Below are positions 33,653-42,222 of a stretch of DNA of 64,000 nucleotides, piece by piece (the stretch's first letter is position 1; every line of letters starts with the position of its first letter). The position numbers and the translations under genes were made by a program. Origin of the DNA: Cryobacterium sp. PH31-L1 (GTDB lineage Bacteria > Actinomycetota > Actinomycetes > Actinomycetales > Microbacteriaceae); the NCBI RefSeq assembly GCF_030063145.1, contig NZ_JASISM010000003.1, positions 372,001 to 436,000 on the forward strand, written 5' to 3'. Under the pieces are notes generated by a model that worked only from the letters and a program-made list of their open reading frames with translations, had not been told where the DNA came from and did not search any database.

Positions 33653-35089
33653 ATGGGGAGTCGATCATACAACCGTTCGGTGGGCGTGCTGGTCGCCGCG
33701 ACTGCCGCCAGCGCGGCGACGTTGCTCTGGGTTGCCGTCGCTTCGGACGAGCCAGTAGCGGGACATGCTGTGGACGAAGGTTTGCTCCTCGGTGTCTGGA
33801 GATACCTCTACGCCCTCGACATACCGGCCCCCCGGGTGCTGCTGGAAGCCGTTGCCCTGGCGATTGTCTTCGCTGCAGGCGTTGCCCTGATCGAACGCCG
33901 GGTGACCAACAAGTCGCGACGTTCATCAGATTATCGTAGGGCCCCGCTCGCTCCCAAAATCGTGATGGCGGCCACGCGAGGCGTATTCGCTGGTCCCGTC
34001 GCGATTACCGTGTTGATTCCCGCCCACAACGAGGAAGCGTCGTTGCCGGCCACCCTCTGCTCGCTTCTATCGCAGTCCCACCGACCCGAGCGGGTCATTG
34101 TTGTCGCCGACAACTGCAGCGATGGCACCGTGGCCGTGGCGCTGGAGCATGGAGTCGAAGTCTATGAGTCGGTGGGCAACACCAAAAAGAAGGCGGGCGC
34201 CCTGAACCAGGTTCTGGCGAGCATCTTGCCCGACCAGAGCGACAATGACATCATCATGATCGTCGACGCCGACACAACACTGGATGCTGGCTTTCTCGAG
34301 ACCGGCGTCGCGCGTTTCACCAATGATCGTGCGCTGATGGCCGTTGGCGGTCTGTTCTACGGCGAACCGGGCTCCGGAATCCTCGGTCAGATGCAGCGTA
34401 ACGAGTATGTGCGCTACTCCGCTCAGATCAAGCGCCGTCGCGGGATGGTCTTCGTGCTCACGGGAACGGCATCCATGTTCCGGTCCCGTGCGCTGCGGGC
34501 GGTCGCCAGCAATCGCGGCTCGGCGCTCCCCGGACAAAACGGTGATGTGTACGATACCCAAGCACTCACCGAAGACAACGAGCTAACCATCGCGTTGAAG
34601 TCCCTCGGGGCGCTGATCATCTCGCCGTCGGAGTGCACGGTGGTCACGGAGGTCATGCCCACACTGCGAAGCCTATGGGTGCAGCGTTTGCGCTGGCAGC
34701 GGGGTGCCTTGGAAAACATCGGCGCGTACGGCATCACGCCGTCCACCCTGCGGTATTGGGCCCAACAGCTCGGCATCGGGTACAGCGTGATCGCCCTCTC
34801 AGCCTTTCTGTTTCTGATTGTTCTCACGCTGCTCTCGGTGGACGGCTGGGTGTGGTTTCCCTTCTGGCTGGGCGTCGGCACCATTTTCACGATTGAACGT
34901 GTTGTCTCCGTCTGGAAGGGTGGCTGGGCGGCCCGTGCACTTGCCGTCACGGTGATTCCGGAGCTGCTCTTTGACATTTACCTCAACGCCGTCTACGTCA
35001 AGGGGATTATCGACATCACGTTGGGACGCCAGGGAAGCTGGGGCCACGTGAAGCAGCCGATCACAGAGCGACCGGTCGTGATCACATGA
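33653..35089 (+). CDS. Processive GT2-family glycosyltransferase (membrane)
   Basis: 478 residues from ATG 33653 (GTG 33644 also possible). Two N-terminal helices precede a GT-A domain with ITVLIPAHNEEASLP, IVDADTT (DxD site), TEDNELTIAL (catalytic Asp) and QRLRW (QxxRW), the set that defines processive synthases such as hyaluronan, chitin or cellulose-type enzymes. Three or four helices follow at the C-terminus. It probably makes an exported polysaccharide. It overlaps the next small membrane gene by 4 bases. Confidence 0.92.
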   Translation: MGSRSYNRSVGVLVAATAASAATLLWVAVASDEPVAGHAVDEGLLLGVWRYLYALDIPAPRVLLEAVALAIVFAAGVALIERRVTNKSRRSSDYRRAPLAPKIVMAATRGVFAGPVAITVLIPAHNEEASLPATLCSLLSQSHRPERVIVVADNCSDGTVAVALEHGVEVYESVGNTKKKAGALNQVLASILPDQSDNDIIMIVDADTTLDAGFLETGVARFTNDRALMAVGGLFYGEPGSGILGQMQRNEYVRYSAQIKRRRGMVFVLTGTASMFRSRALRAVASNRGSALPGQNGDVYDTQALTEDNELTIALKSLGALIISPSECTVVTEVMPTLRSLWVQRLRWQRGALENIGAYGITPSTLRYWAQQLGIGYSVIALSAFLFLIVLTLLSVDGWVWFPFWLGVGTIFTIERVVSVWKGGWAARALAVTVIPELLFDIYLNAVYVKGIIDITLGRQGSWGHVKQPITERPVVIT

Positions 35090-35400
35090 TCAGCGTGATG
35101 TTGGTACCCCTGGGTATTCTGCTGCCGGGGTCGGTGCTGCAATCCGACTTCTTCGCCATCCTCGCGACGTTCGTCGCCATTAACACCGTGATGTACGCGG
35201 CGCTTGCGATCGCGAAGATTCTGCCGCGGGTCTACCTCGGTGACCTCCTGCCGGGCCAACGACGACGCCACGAAACCCGAAGCATCTACCCCGAGACCGA
35301 ACCGGATACCGTCGCGACGCGACGAGACGAGACGGCGAAGAATTCACCGCGAGACGATAGTTTGCACCGCGTGAGTCGTCAATCGATCGACCGCGGGTGA
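35086..35400 (+). CDS. Small membrane protein coupled to the glycosyltransferase
   Basis: 104 residues. Its ATGA overlaps the glycosyltransferase stop, so it is translationally coupled. Two hydrophobic segments (MLVPLGILLPGSVLQS and FFAILATFVAINTVMYAALAIAKIL, residues about 5-46) are followed by a hydrophilic, Arg-rich cytoplasmic tail. The last 57 bases overlap the convergent DUF1294 gene. Possibly an accessory subunit of the polysaccharide synthase; no family recognised. Confidence 0.75.
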   Translation: MISVMLVPLGILLPGSVLQSDFFAILATFVAINTVMYAALAIAKILPRVYLGDLLPGQRRRHETRSIYPETEPDTVATRRDETAKNSPRDDSLHRVSRQSIDRG

Positions 35401-35757
35401 GCTCGCGGCGACGAACAGCCCGACATTGAGCGCGACGGTGGCCCAGAAGACCGCGCGAAAGTTTTTCTTCTGGGTCTTGTGGCGTAGCACCTGCTGCGCC
35501 ACAATCGCACCCGGCCAGCCTCCGATGAAGCCCCAGAACAGCAGGGTGCCTTCCGACACCCGCCACGCGCCGAACCGCGCTCGCCGCTTGTCGATCGCGT
35601 ACAATGCAAAACAAATCATGCTGGTGGCCAGGTAGGCCCCGGCCACCCAAAGCGGCCGGGGCCAATACACGGCGCCGACCAGATAGACGACGGCAAAAGC
35701 AGCAATCGCGAGGTAGCTCCCGCGTCCGGCAGCACTGCGGGAGCGAGTGATGGCCAT
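35344..35757 (-). CDS. DUF1294 membrane protein
   Basis: 137 residues. The conserved core YAIDKRRAR...RVSEGTLLFWGFIGGWPGAIVAQQVLRHKTQKKNFRAVFW (about 52-107) is diagnostic of DUF1294. There are about four transmembrane helices. Some family members carry an N-terminal cold-shock domain; this one does not. Function unknown. It overlaps the convergent gene tail by 57 bases, so the two mRNAs are complementary there. Confidence 0.85.
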   Translation of the reverse strand: MAITRSRSAAGRGSYLAIAAFAVVYLVGAVYWPRPLWVAGAYLATSMICFALYAIDKRRARFGAWRVSEGTLLFWGFIGGWPGAIVAQQVLRHKTQKKNFRAVFWATVALNVGLFVAASSPAVDRLTTHAVQTIVSR

Positions 35758-35773
35758 GACCCCATGCTAGGTG

Positions 35774-36117
35774 CTACAGGTTGGGCAGAAACCGTTGCCA
35801 GACCTGTCGGCGCTCGCCGCGGGGGTCGGCTTCAACCCGATCGACGACGTCGATGATCAGGGTGAGCCGGTCTGCTTCGGTGTACCGGGGCCAGTTGCCT
35901 TCGACGATGCCGGTGCAGGCGAAGTGCAGCCAGTGGCGGCGCATCCGCTCGCCGGCGCGACTGAATGGTTCCCGGCCACCCAGTGCCGTCACCAGGCCAG
36001 AACGGCGCCTTCGCGGATGCCGCGCACCACGCCGCCGGTAACGCGCACGTCGAGCGTGCTCGGTGCGGGTACGGGGGGAACACAGGAAGACTCTATCGAG
36101 AGTGTTTGGAGTACCAC
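35774..36117 (-). pseudogene. Type B carboxylesterase remnant (large internal deletion)
   Basis: On the minus strand a possible GTG at 36117 opens a short frame with a carboxylesterase-type N-terminus (LDVRVTGGVVRGIREGAVLAW) that stops at once. Two bases out of frame, 35992-35774 encodes the typical C-terminus (GGREPFSRAGERMRRHW, then NWPRYTEADRLTLIIDVVDR and RRQVWQRFLPNL). The catalytic middle of about 400 residues, with the GESAG serine, is missing. This is what a deletion inside a pnbA-like gene leaves behind. Family identity is by recall of the conserved ends. Confidence 0.7.
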
Positions 36118-36153
36118 TGGGTTCCCCGATCTGTCGAATCTTGCTGCTGACTC

Positions 36154-36891
36154 TTACCGATATTCCGGGTTCGGCTCAAACCCGAAGCGTTCCCCGCGGT
36201 CCCAGTCCTGGCGCAGGTTGCCGAAAGCCGGGATGCCGCCGTTTTTCTTCAAAATTGAGGCGAGGTGCATGAGGTTCCAGCTCATAAAGGTGGTGTTGCG
36301 GTTGGTGAAGTCGTTCTGCGGTCCGCCCGATCCCTCGTCGAGATAGCTCGGCCCCGGGCCGATTTCGCCGATCCAGCCGCTGTCGGCGGCGGGGGGAATT
36401 GAATAGCCAATGTGTTGCAGGCTGTACAGCAGATTCGACGTGCAGTGTTTGACGCCGTCTTCGTTGCCGGTGATGATGGCGCCGCCGACCTTGCCATAGA
36501 AGATGTACTGGCCCTTGTCGTTGAATTCCCCGGAGTGGGCGTAGAGCCGTTCCACGATGCGTTTGGTCACCGAGCCGTTGTCGCCGAGCCAAATTGGCCC
36601 GGCCAGAACGAGGATGTCGGCGGCTTGCACCGCCTCGAACAGCGACGGCCAGGCATCCGTTTGCCAGCCGTGGTCGGTCATGTCGGGGTAGACGCCGGTG
36701 GCAATATCGTGGTCGATGGCGCGGATCAGGTCGACCTGCACGCCCTGCTCCCGCATGATGCGGGCGCTGAGGTCGACTATGCCCTGTGTGTTGCTGACCT
36801 CGGGGCTTCGCTTGAGGGTGCAGTTGATGAAGACGGCGCGCAGGCCGGAGTAGTCAAAGGATGTCCGTTCGGCGGGGCTCGTCTCGTTCAT
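36154..36891 (-). CDS. Flavodoxin-like / NADPH-dependent FMN reductase family protein
   Basis: 245 residues from the ATG at 36891 (a longer frame runs into the poly-G tract and is ignored). The core LRAVFINCTLKRSPEVSNTQGIVDLSARIMREQGVQVDLIRA and VQAADILVLAGPIWLGDNGSVTKRIVERLY are the FMN-phosphate and isoalloxazine loops of flavodoxin-like reductases (WrbA/NADPH:FMN type). It probably reduces quinones or nitro compounds. The C-terminal 40 residues (HLASILKKNGGIPAFGNLRQDWDRG) are specific to this subgroup. Confidence 0.88.
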   Translation of the reverse strand: MNETSPAERTSFDYSGLRAVFINCTLKRSPEVSNTQGIVDLSARIMREQGVQVDLIRAIDHDIATGVYPDMTDHGWQTDAWPSLFEAVQAADILVLAGPIWLGDNGSVTKRIVERLYAHSGEFNDKGQYIFYGKVGGAIITGNEDGVKHCTSNLLYSLQHIGYSIPPAADSGWIGEIGPGPSYLDEGSGGPQNDFTNRNTTFMSWNLMHLASILKKNGGIPAFGNLRQDWDRGERFGFEPNPEYR

Positions 36892-36959
36892 CCGGTTAGT
36901 AAACCACTCGACTTGAACGGATGACAGGGGTTGATTTTGGCGTCGCGGGCGCGCCACAG

Positions 36960-37376
<417 letters not shown>

Positions 37377-37423
37377 GCTATGAGCGGATGATGCTGGCTA
37401 GGCGGTGTCGCCTTGACGCGCAA

Positions 37424-38584
37424 TCAGGCTGCGATTATCAGGCTGCGCGCAACCAGGCTGCGACCGGCCAGGCCAAGTCCGGCCATGGCGAGAAGGAGGC
37501 CCACTGCGAGAAATGGCAATGGCTTTGTTCCAGTGGTCGCCAGAGTGGAGTTGGCCAGCGTTGACCCGAACAGCGGCGTCAGTCGCAGCGCGGCGAGTGA
37601 CGAATTGCCCGTGCTTCGTGTGTATGAATTGGTGCCGACGAGCATGACCGGCTGGGTGCCGGTCGTGCTCGTCGGTGACGCCTCGGTCGGTGCGATTGCG
37701 CTGGAATCACCCACCAGACTCACAGCGTTGTCGCTGACCGAGATCGGAAGAGCGACGAGCGGCACGGCCTGACTCCCACCGAGAAAGCTGTCGGTTCCCG
37801 TGGTGGTCGGAGATGTGGAGCCGGTAGCCCAGCCCGGGTTCGACGAGGCGTTCGTTGCCCCCTCGGAATCGGAGTCGCCCGCCACGCTGATCGCGTTGTT
37901 CTGCGCGGTCACCGGCATGCTCAGGTTCGCGAGAAACTGGGTGCCGCCCAGCCTGCTGTTTGAACCGGTCGTGGTCGGCGCTTGCGTCGTGGTCGACGCG
38001 CCGTTCGTCGGGGCGGTCGACTCACCAGTGCTGCTCGAGTCACCGATCACGCTGATGGCGTTGCCGTCGGCGACGATCGGAGCCGTCACGACGGTCACGA
38101 CCTGGGTGGCGCCGAGCAGCGAGTTTGTACCCGTGGTGGTGGGATTCGCGGTCGAGGCCGCCGGCTGGGTTGCCGGAACTGGGGTGGTGTCTGACCCGGT
38201 GCTCGATGAGTCGCCGAGTACCGAGATCGCGTTGCCGGAGACGGTCACCGGAGCATCCGTTGCGAGAACGGCTTGTGTGCCGGAGGCGACGCCGTCGGCA
38301 CCGCTCGTGGTGGGTGCGAGACCGGCCGCGGCGGCATCGGTCGTGGCCGGTGTCGTCGGCGAACTCTGGCCGGCCGAGGAATCGCCCAGCACACTGATGG
38401 CATTGCCGGTGAGCGTGATCGGCGCGACCAGGTCGGTCACGACCTGGCTGCCCGAGACGATTCCGTCGGCGTCGGCGCCGGTGGTGCTGGGCGCCTCGGC
38501 AGCGTTGGCCGCGGAGATGCCGATGAGCGAGAGGCCCCCGACGAGAAGGGCGCAGTACAGGCCCTTTTTTAAGAATGTATTCAT
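37424..38584 (-). CDS. Cell-wall-anchored protein with five chaplin-like repeats and LATTG sorting signal
   Basis: 386 residues. A signal peptide (1-29, ending SAANA) is followed by five repeats (about 34-70, 92-127, 149-184, 205-240, 260-295). Each has the pattern TTG(A/T)(D/N)...G(S/T)Q, a hydrophobic strand, P(I/V), then GNAISVxGDSS. This matches the core of chaplin domains, but without the two cysteines. Ala/Thr/Pro linkers separate the units. The C-terminus has LATTG (348-352), a hydrophobic helix and RSLVARS, a class E sortase-type (LAxTG) signal. It is likely displayed on the wall, where it may form a hydrophobic or amyloid-like layer. AGGAG precedes the ATG. Confidence 0.85.
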   Translation of the reverse strand: MNTFLKKGLYCALLVGGLSLIGISAANAAEAPSTTGADADGIVSGSQVVTDLVAPITLTGNAISVLGDSSAGQSSPTTPATTDAAAAGLAPTTSGADGVASGTQAVLATDAPVTVSGNAISVLGDSSSTGSDTTPVPATQPAASTANPTTTGTNSLLGATQVVTVVTAPIVADGNAISVIGDSSSTGESTAPTNGASTTTQAPTTTGSNSRLGGTQFLANLSMPVTAQNNAISVAGDSDSEGATNASSNPGWATGSTSPTTTGTDSFLGGSQAVPLVALPISVSDNAVSLVGDSSAIAPTEASPTSTTGTQPVMLVGTNSYTRSTGNSSLAALRLTPLFGSTLANSTLATTGTKPLPFLAVGLLLAMAGLGLAGRSLVARSLIIAA

Positions 38585-38675
38585 GGTGGTAGTGCTCCTA
38601 AATGAGTGATGGTGTGCTCCCAGAGGGGAGACTTCGGTCTGCGTGCTGCCGGCAAGAATCGGCAGGGCAGACCCA

Positions 38676-39419
38676 TCAGTCGGGAGTGGACCCGGGGTCG
38701 AACGTTGGCGTTGACGGAAGGACCGCGACGCCGATCAGTGCGAGGACGCCCGGTGTGGCGCGATCGGTGGAGCGGCCAGACGGAAGGTCTGACGCCGATC
38801 CCGGCATGCTGCCACCGGCAGAGTTGGCGCTGGTACCCGGCAGCACGGCCGGGTGTGATGGAACGGGCGCGGTGGGCGCGAGCGGCGAATGCGTCGGGGC
38901 CGACGCGAAAGCGGATGCCGCAACAGCGGCTGGTCGGTCGGCGACGTCTCCGAGGCGGGCGTGGCCCGCGGGTTCGGGGCGGGGAAGCGCGGGGAGAGCT
39001 TCGGCGCCGACAGCGACCGCCACGGAGGTGCTGAGCAGTTGTTTTGTGAGCAGTGGAGTCGCGACAGGAGCCAGCAACGCGGTGACCGGGGCAAGTACCG
39101 GGGCCAGAAGGGTCGTGGCCGGTGCTGCGAGTGACGTGATCGGCGGGGCCAGCGCGGCAACCGGTGCCAGCACGGGCATAATGACCGGTGCGAGCGGTGC
39201 CGCCAGTGTCAAGTCGAGATTCGCGGTGTCGCTAACAGCTGGGAGCAGGGTGGCCGTTGCCGAAGTGACAAGCGCGGGTGGCGCATCCTCGGTGTCGGCG
39301 AAGGCCGGCGACAGAGTACCGACCAGAAGGGTGAGAGCGGCCCAGACGATGGCGGCGCCCGTACCAAGAATCGCCAGTCGCAGGGCGTGCCCACGCAGCG
39401 GCGAAATCGATTCCTTCAT
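38676..39419 (-). CDS. Secreted low-complexity (LAP-repeat) protein, partner of the chaplin-like gene
   Basis: 247 residues. A signal peptide spans about 1-40 (LAILGTGAAIVWAALTLLVG, cut after SPAFA). Residues 65-125 are repeats of LAP(V/I)xxL (LAPLAPVIMPVLAPVAALAP), and the rest is Ala/Pro/Ser-rich. No sorting motif is visible, and the C-terminus lacks a membrane helix. GGGGGG precedes the ATG. It lies 91 bases upstream of the chaplin-like gene on the same strand, so they likely form one locus. No family recognised. Confidence 0.75.
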   Translation of the reverse strand: MKESISPLRGHALRLAILGTGAAIVWAALTLLVGTLSPAFADTEDAPPALVTSATATLLPAVSDTANLDLTLAAPLAPVIMPVLAPVAALAPPITSLAAPATTLLAPVLAPVTALLAPVATPLLTKQLLSTSVAVAVGAEALPALPRPEPAGHARLGDVADRPAAVAASAFASAPTHSPLAPTAPVPSHPAVLPGTSANSAGGSMPGSASDLPSGRSTDRATPGVLALIGVAVLPSTPTFDPGSTPD

Positions 39420-39599
39420 TGGACACCCCCCTTTGTGGGTATTGACTTGGCCTCAGGTAAACACGTGTCCCCGAAAAGCGCCATCGAATAGGAGTCATTC
39501 CCAGAAATCTCTTGATCAACGACCGCGTATCGGCGCAAAAAAGACCGGTGCCGGCACCGTGCTGCCCGTCCGATGGAACGGAGGGCCCCCGTTAGCTGG

Positions 39600-39605
39600 T
39601 ATAGT
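39600..39605 (+). promoter_or_regulatory. -10 box of the tRNA-Arg gene
   Basis: TATAGT at 39600-39605 is close to the sigma-70 consensus and lies 42 bases before the tRNA. A weak -35 cannot be pinned. Confidence 0.45.
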
Positions 39606-39647
39606 TTTCAAGTTGTCTCCGGGCGTTACAGTTCGCGAGATTGGCAT

Positions 39648-39720
39648 GCGCTCGTAGCTCAACGGATAGAGCATCTGACTACGGATCAGAAGGTTGGGGG
39701 TTCGAATCCCTTCGGGCGCA
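39648..39720 (+). tRNA. tRNA-Arg (anticodon ACG)
   Basis: Acceptor GCGCTCG (39648-39654) pairs with CGGGCGC (39713-39719), with one T-G pair. The anticodon loop CTACGGA carries ACG at 39681-39683; A34 needs deamination to inosine, for which the tadA gene is 5 kb away. T-arm GGGGGTTCGAATCCC. CCA not encoded. Confidence 0.97.
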
Positions 39721-39727
39721 CAGGTTC

Positions 39728-39764
39728 AGCCCCGTTCGACACTACGTCGAGCGGGGCTTTTTTT
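39728..39764 (+). terminator. Intrinsic terminator of tRNA-Arg
   Basis: AGCCCCGTTCGAC (39728-39740) pairs with GTCGAGCGGGGCT (one T-G pair) and is followed by TTTTTTT up to 39764. Classical hairpin plus T-run. Confidence 0.9.
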
Positions 39765-39806
39765 GTGAGTATCCGGCCGGGCTGCAACCTACGTAGAATC
39801 GGCCTC

Positions 39807-41270
39807 GTGTCCCTTCCACGTTTTCTGTTCGCTGACCAGCTCGGCCCGCACTATGACGACGGCGGGCCGATCGTTCTGGTTGAAGCTTCGGCCGTTCTCG
39901 CGCGTCGCACCTATCACCGGGCCAAGGCGCACCTCATTTTGAGCGCGCTTCGCCACCGAGCCCGCGAGCTGGGCGACCGCGTCGAGTTCCTGCGCACGGA
40001 GCACTATCGGGACGTGCTCGCTGGTCGTGAATTGGAGGTTATCAACCCCACGTCGTGGGGTGCGCGAGCCTTGGTTGCCGACTTGGGGGCATCCGTTTTG
40101 CCCAGCAGGGGGTTCGTGACCAGCGAGCAGGACTTTGCTCGCTGGGCTGACGGGCGACCGGTATCCCGACTCGTCATGGAGCAGTTCTACCGACACGTGC
40201 GAACGAAGACGGGCGTACTGATGCGCGGACCGGAGCCGGAGGGCGGCCGCTTCAACTTCGATCACGACAATCGTCAGGCTCCCCCGCGAAATGCCGTCGG
40301 TCTCGGACTGCCCGTCCCGTGGGCCCCGGTGGAGGATGACATCGACGACGAAGTCCGGCGCGACCTCGACGAACTCGTCAGGGACGGCCGAGTGCACCTG
40401 ATCGGAGCGGATGGTCCGCGTCGGTTCGCGGCCACCCGTGCGGAGGCCCTCGCTGCGCTCGATGATTTCATTGACACCCGTTTGTCAGACTTTGGGCCCT
40501 TTGAGGATGCATCGCTGACCGGAGACAGCACGATGGCACACTCGCGGCTGAGCGTGCCACTCAACCTGGGTCTCCTGCACCCGCAGGAGGTCATCGACGC
40601 TGTCGTCGCCGCCTACGATGCCGGTGGCGTGCCGCTGGCGAGCGTTGAGGCGGTGGTGCGCCAGATCATGGGCTGGCGGGATTGGGTCTGGCACCTGTAC
40701 TGGCACCTCGGTGAGAACTACGTTGCCGAGAGTAACTTCCTCGCCGCACACGAGCCACTGCCGCCGGCGTTCCTGCAGTTGGATGGTGGTGCCGTCGAAG
40801 CGCGGTGCCTGAGTCATGTGCTCGATGAAGTGTCCCGCACCGGGTGGGCGCATCATATTCAACGTCTGATGATTCTCGGCAACTGGTCGCTTCAGCGGGG
40901 ATATGAGCCGTCGGCGCTGTCGGATTGGTTTATCAACGCCTTCGTCGACGGAACGCCATGGGTCATGCCGGCAAACGTTGTGGGCATGTCTCAGCACGCG
41001 GACGGCGGAATAGTCGCCACGAAGCCTTACGCCTCGGGTGGTGCCTACATAGCGAAGATGACGGATTTCTGCGGCAGCTGTCGGTTCAATCCGAAAATCA
41101 GGCTGGGGCCACAGGCTTGCCCATTCACGGCTGGCTACTGGGCGTTCCTCGATCGCGTGGAACCGCGCATCCGGGGCAATCACCGCATGGCTCAGCCGCT
41201 GGCCGGTCTGAGGCGGCTCGTGGACCGCGACGCGGTTGTCGCGCAGGAGCGTGCGCGCAGCCGCTGGTAG
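39807..41270 (+). CDS. 4Fe-4S (FeS-BCP class) cryptochrome / (6-4) photolyase
   Basis: 487 residues from GTG 39807. The N-terminal photolyase-related domain begins LPRFLFADQLGPHYDD. The C-terminal FAD domain has NWSLQRGYEPSALSDWFINAFVDGTPWVMPANVVGMSQHADGG. Cysteines C334, C422, C425 and C438 fit the iron-sulfur ligand pattern of Agrobacterium PhrB (as I recall C350, C438, C441 and C454, all shifted by 16). This class repairs (6-4) UV photoproducts or senses light, with a ribolumazine-type antenna. No Shine-Dalgarno is visible. Single gene. Confidence 0.93.
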   Translation: MSLPRFLFADQLGPHYDDGGPIVLVEASAVLARRTYHRAKAHLILSALRHRARELGDRVEFLRTEHYRDVLAGRELEVINPTSWGARALVADLGASVLPSRGFVTSEQDFARWADGRPVSRLVMEQFYRHVRTKTGVLMRGPEPEGGRFNFDHDNRQAPPRNAVGLGLPVPWAPVEDDIDDEVRRDLDELVRDGRVHLIGADGPRRFAATRAEALAALDDFIDTRLSDFGPFEDASLTGDSTMAHSRLSVPLNLGLLHPQEVIDAVVAAYDAGGVPLASVEAVVRQIMGWRDWVWHLYWHLGENYVAESNFLAAHEPLPPAFLQLDGGAVEARCLSHVLDEVSRTGWAHHIQRLMILGNWSLQRGYEPSALSDWFINAFVDGTPWVMPANVVGMSQHADGGIVATKPYASGGAYIAKMTDFCGSCRFNPKIRLGPQACPFTAGYWAFLDRVEPRIRGNHRMAQPLAGLRRLVDRDAVVAQERARSRW

Positions 41271-41272
41271 GC

Positions 41273-41971
41273 CTACCCGGCGAAAGCAGTACTCGGCAGG
41301 TCGCGCTCGCCGGCGATGATCGCGTCGACCAAGCGACGGGCGACGTTCGCTGGGCTGTATCCCGTGGGCAGCCGTGGCGCTGACCCTTGGATCGGTCGAG
41401 TGGCCAGTCCGGTTTCGGTATGGCCGGGTCGGGCATCGAGAAAGCGGATGCCGTCCCGCCGCATTTCCCGGCCCGCCGCCTTGCCGAACGCCGCGAGGGC
41501 GGCCTTCGACGCCGAGTACGCCGCCATGTTCGCGGTCGGACTCTCGCTCACCACGCCGCTGAGAGTGAGGAAGAACGGATCGCGGTGCGCGCCGGAGGAT
41601 TCGACCAGGGCGGGATAGGCGGCCCGAAGCAGGCGCATGGGTGCTGTCGCGTTGACCGCCAGAAGAGCATCGATCGTTTCGTCCGAGACCTCAGCCATCG
41701 GTCCGAACGCGACGAGTCCGGCGGCGTTCACGATTCCGTCGAGGCGACCATGAGCTGCCAGGGCTGCGGCCACGAGCTGGGCGGCCATGCCCGGATCCCG
41801 CAGGTCGCCCGTGACCGGGGCTCCGGCGACTCCGGTCTCGCTGACGCGTTCTAGATTGCGACCGTGCAGGGTGAGCAGGGCACCATCCGCGCTCAGGAGT
41901 CGCGCGATCTCGCGGCCCAGGCCGCCAGTGGCACCGACGACGAGAATGGATGAGCCGGCGAGGAAAGTCAT
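41273..41971 (-). CDS. Short-chain dehydrogenase/reductase
   Basis: 232 residues. TGGLGREIARLL replaces the usual TGxxxGxG (GATGGLGREIA here), NAAG is present in GIVNAAGLVAFGP, and the catalytic YSASKAAL follows FFLTLSGVVSESPTANMAA. It oxidises or reduces an alcohol/ketone with NAD(P)H. C-terminal RPGHTETGLATRP is typical. Substrate unknown. Its stop is 3 bases from the convergent photolyase stop. Confidence 0.92.
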   Translation of the reverse strand: MTFLAGSSILVVGATGGLGREIARLLSADGALLTLHGRNLERVSETGVAGAPVTGDLRDPGMAAQLVAAALAAHGRLDGIVNAAGLVAFGPMAEVSDETIDALLAVNATAPMRLLRAAYPALVESSGAHRDPFFLTLSGVVSESPTANMAAYSASKAALAAFGKAAGREMRRDGIRFLDARPGHTETGLATRPIQGSAPRLPTGYSPANVARRLVDAIIAGERDLPSTAFAG

Positions 41972-42119
41972 GGTGTCAGAATAGACGGGATGCTGTGTGG
42001 TTGCGCAAGATTAGGCTTTCCACCCCCAAGCTGGGATACGATCGGCAGACGTGAGCAAAACTCAATTAGTCTGTATTCGTTGTATTCACAAGATCCGATA
42101 CGTGCTTGCGCCCGAGTTT

Positions 42120-42150
42120 CTCACCGGGCAATGTTCGGGCGCCCGGTGAG
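42120..42150. terminator. Strong hairpin in the SDR-MarR intergenic region
   Basis: CTCACCGGGC (42120-42129) and GCCCGGTGAG (42141-42150) are a perfect 10-bp stem with an 11-base loop. It lies between two minus-strand genes, so it may terminate the MarR transcript or regulate the SDR gene. Confidence 0.5.
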
Positions 42151-42177
42151 GAAGGCATTCCTGCGAGGGACTGCCTC

Positions 42178-42217
42178 GGTGGGGCGAGGGGTAGGGCCCT
42201 CGTCCCATCGCCCCACC
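42178..42217 (-). terminator. Hairpin after the MarR gene
   Basis: GGTGGGGCGA (42178-42187) and TCGCCCCACC (42208-42217) pair perfectly and lie directly after the stop of the minus-strand MarR gene. No T-run. Confidence 0.6.
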
Positions 42218-42222
42218 TCCGC

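Noticed and set aside
37741..37753. AGATCGGAAGAGC, identical to the start of the common Illumina adapter
   Set aside because: It lies in frame in the chaplin-like gene and encodes part of VALPISVSD, which matches the other four repeats. It is genuine sequence. Adapter trimming of reads here could still lower coverage near the poly-G tract.
39573..39806. N-terminal extension of the photolyase frame through tRNA-Arg
   Set aside because: It would translate the tRNA and its terminator. The photolyase fold begins at the GTG at 39807.
42051..42149. GTG-started 32-residue frame with CIRC and a third Cys in the SDR-MarR gap
   Set aside because: No plus-strand gene follows for it to regulate, its end overlaps a hairpin, and no ribosome-binding site is visible. 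Kept only as a curiosity.
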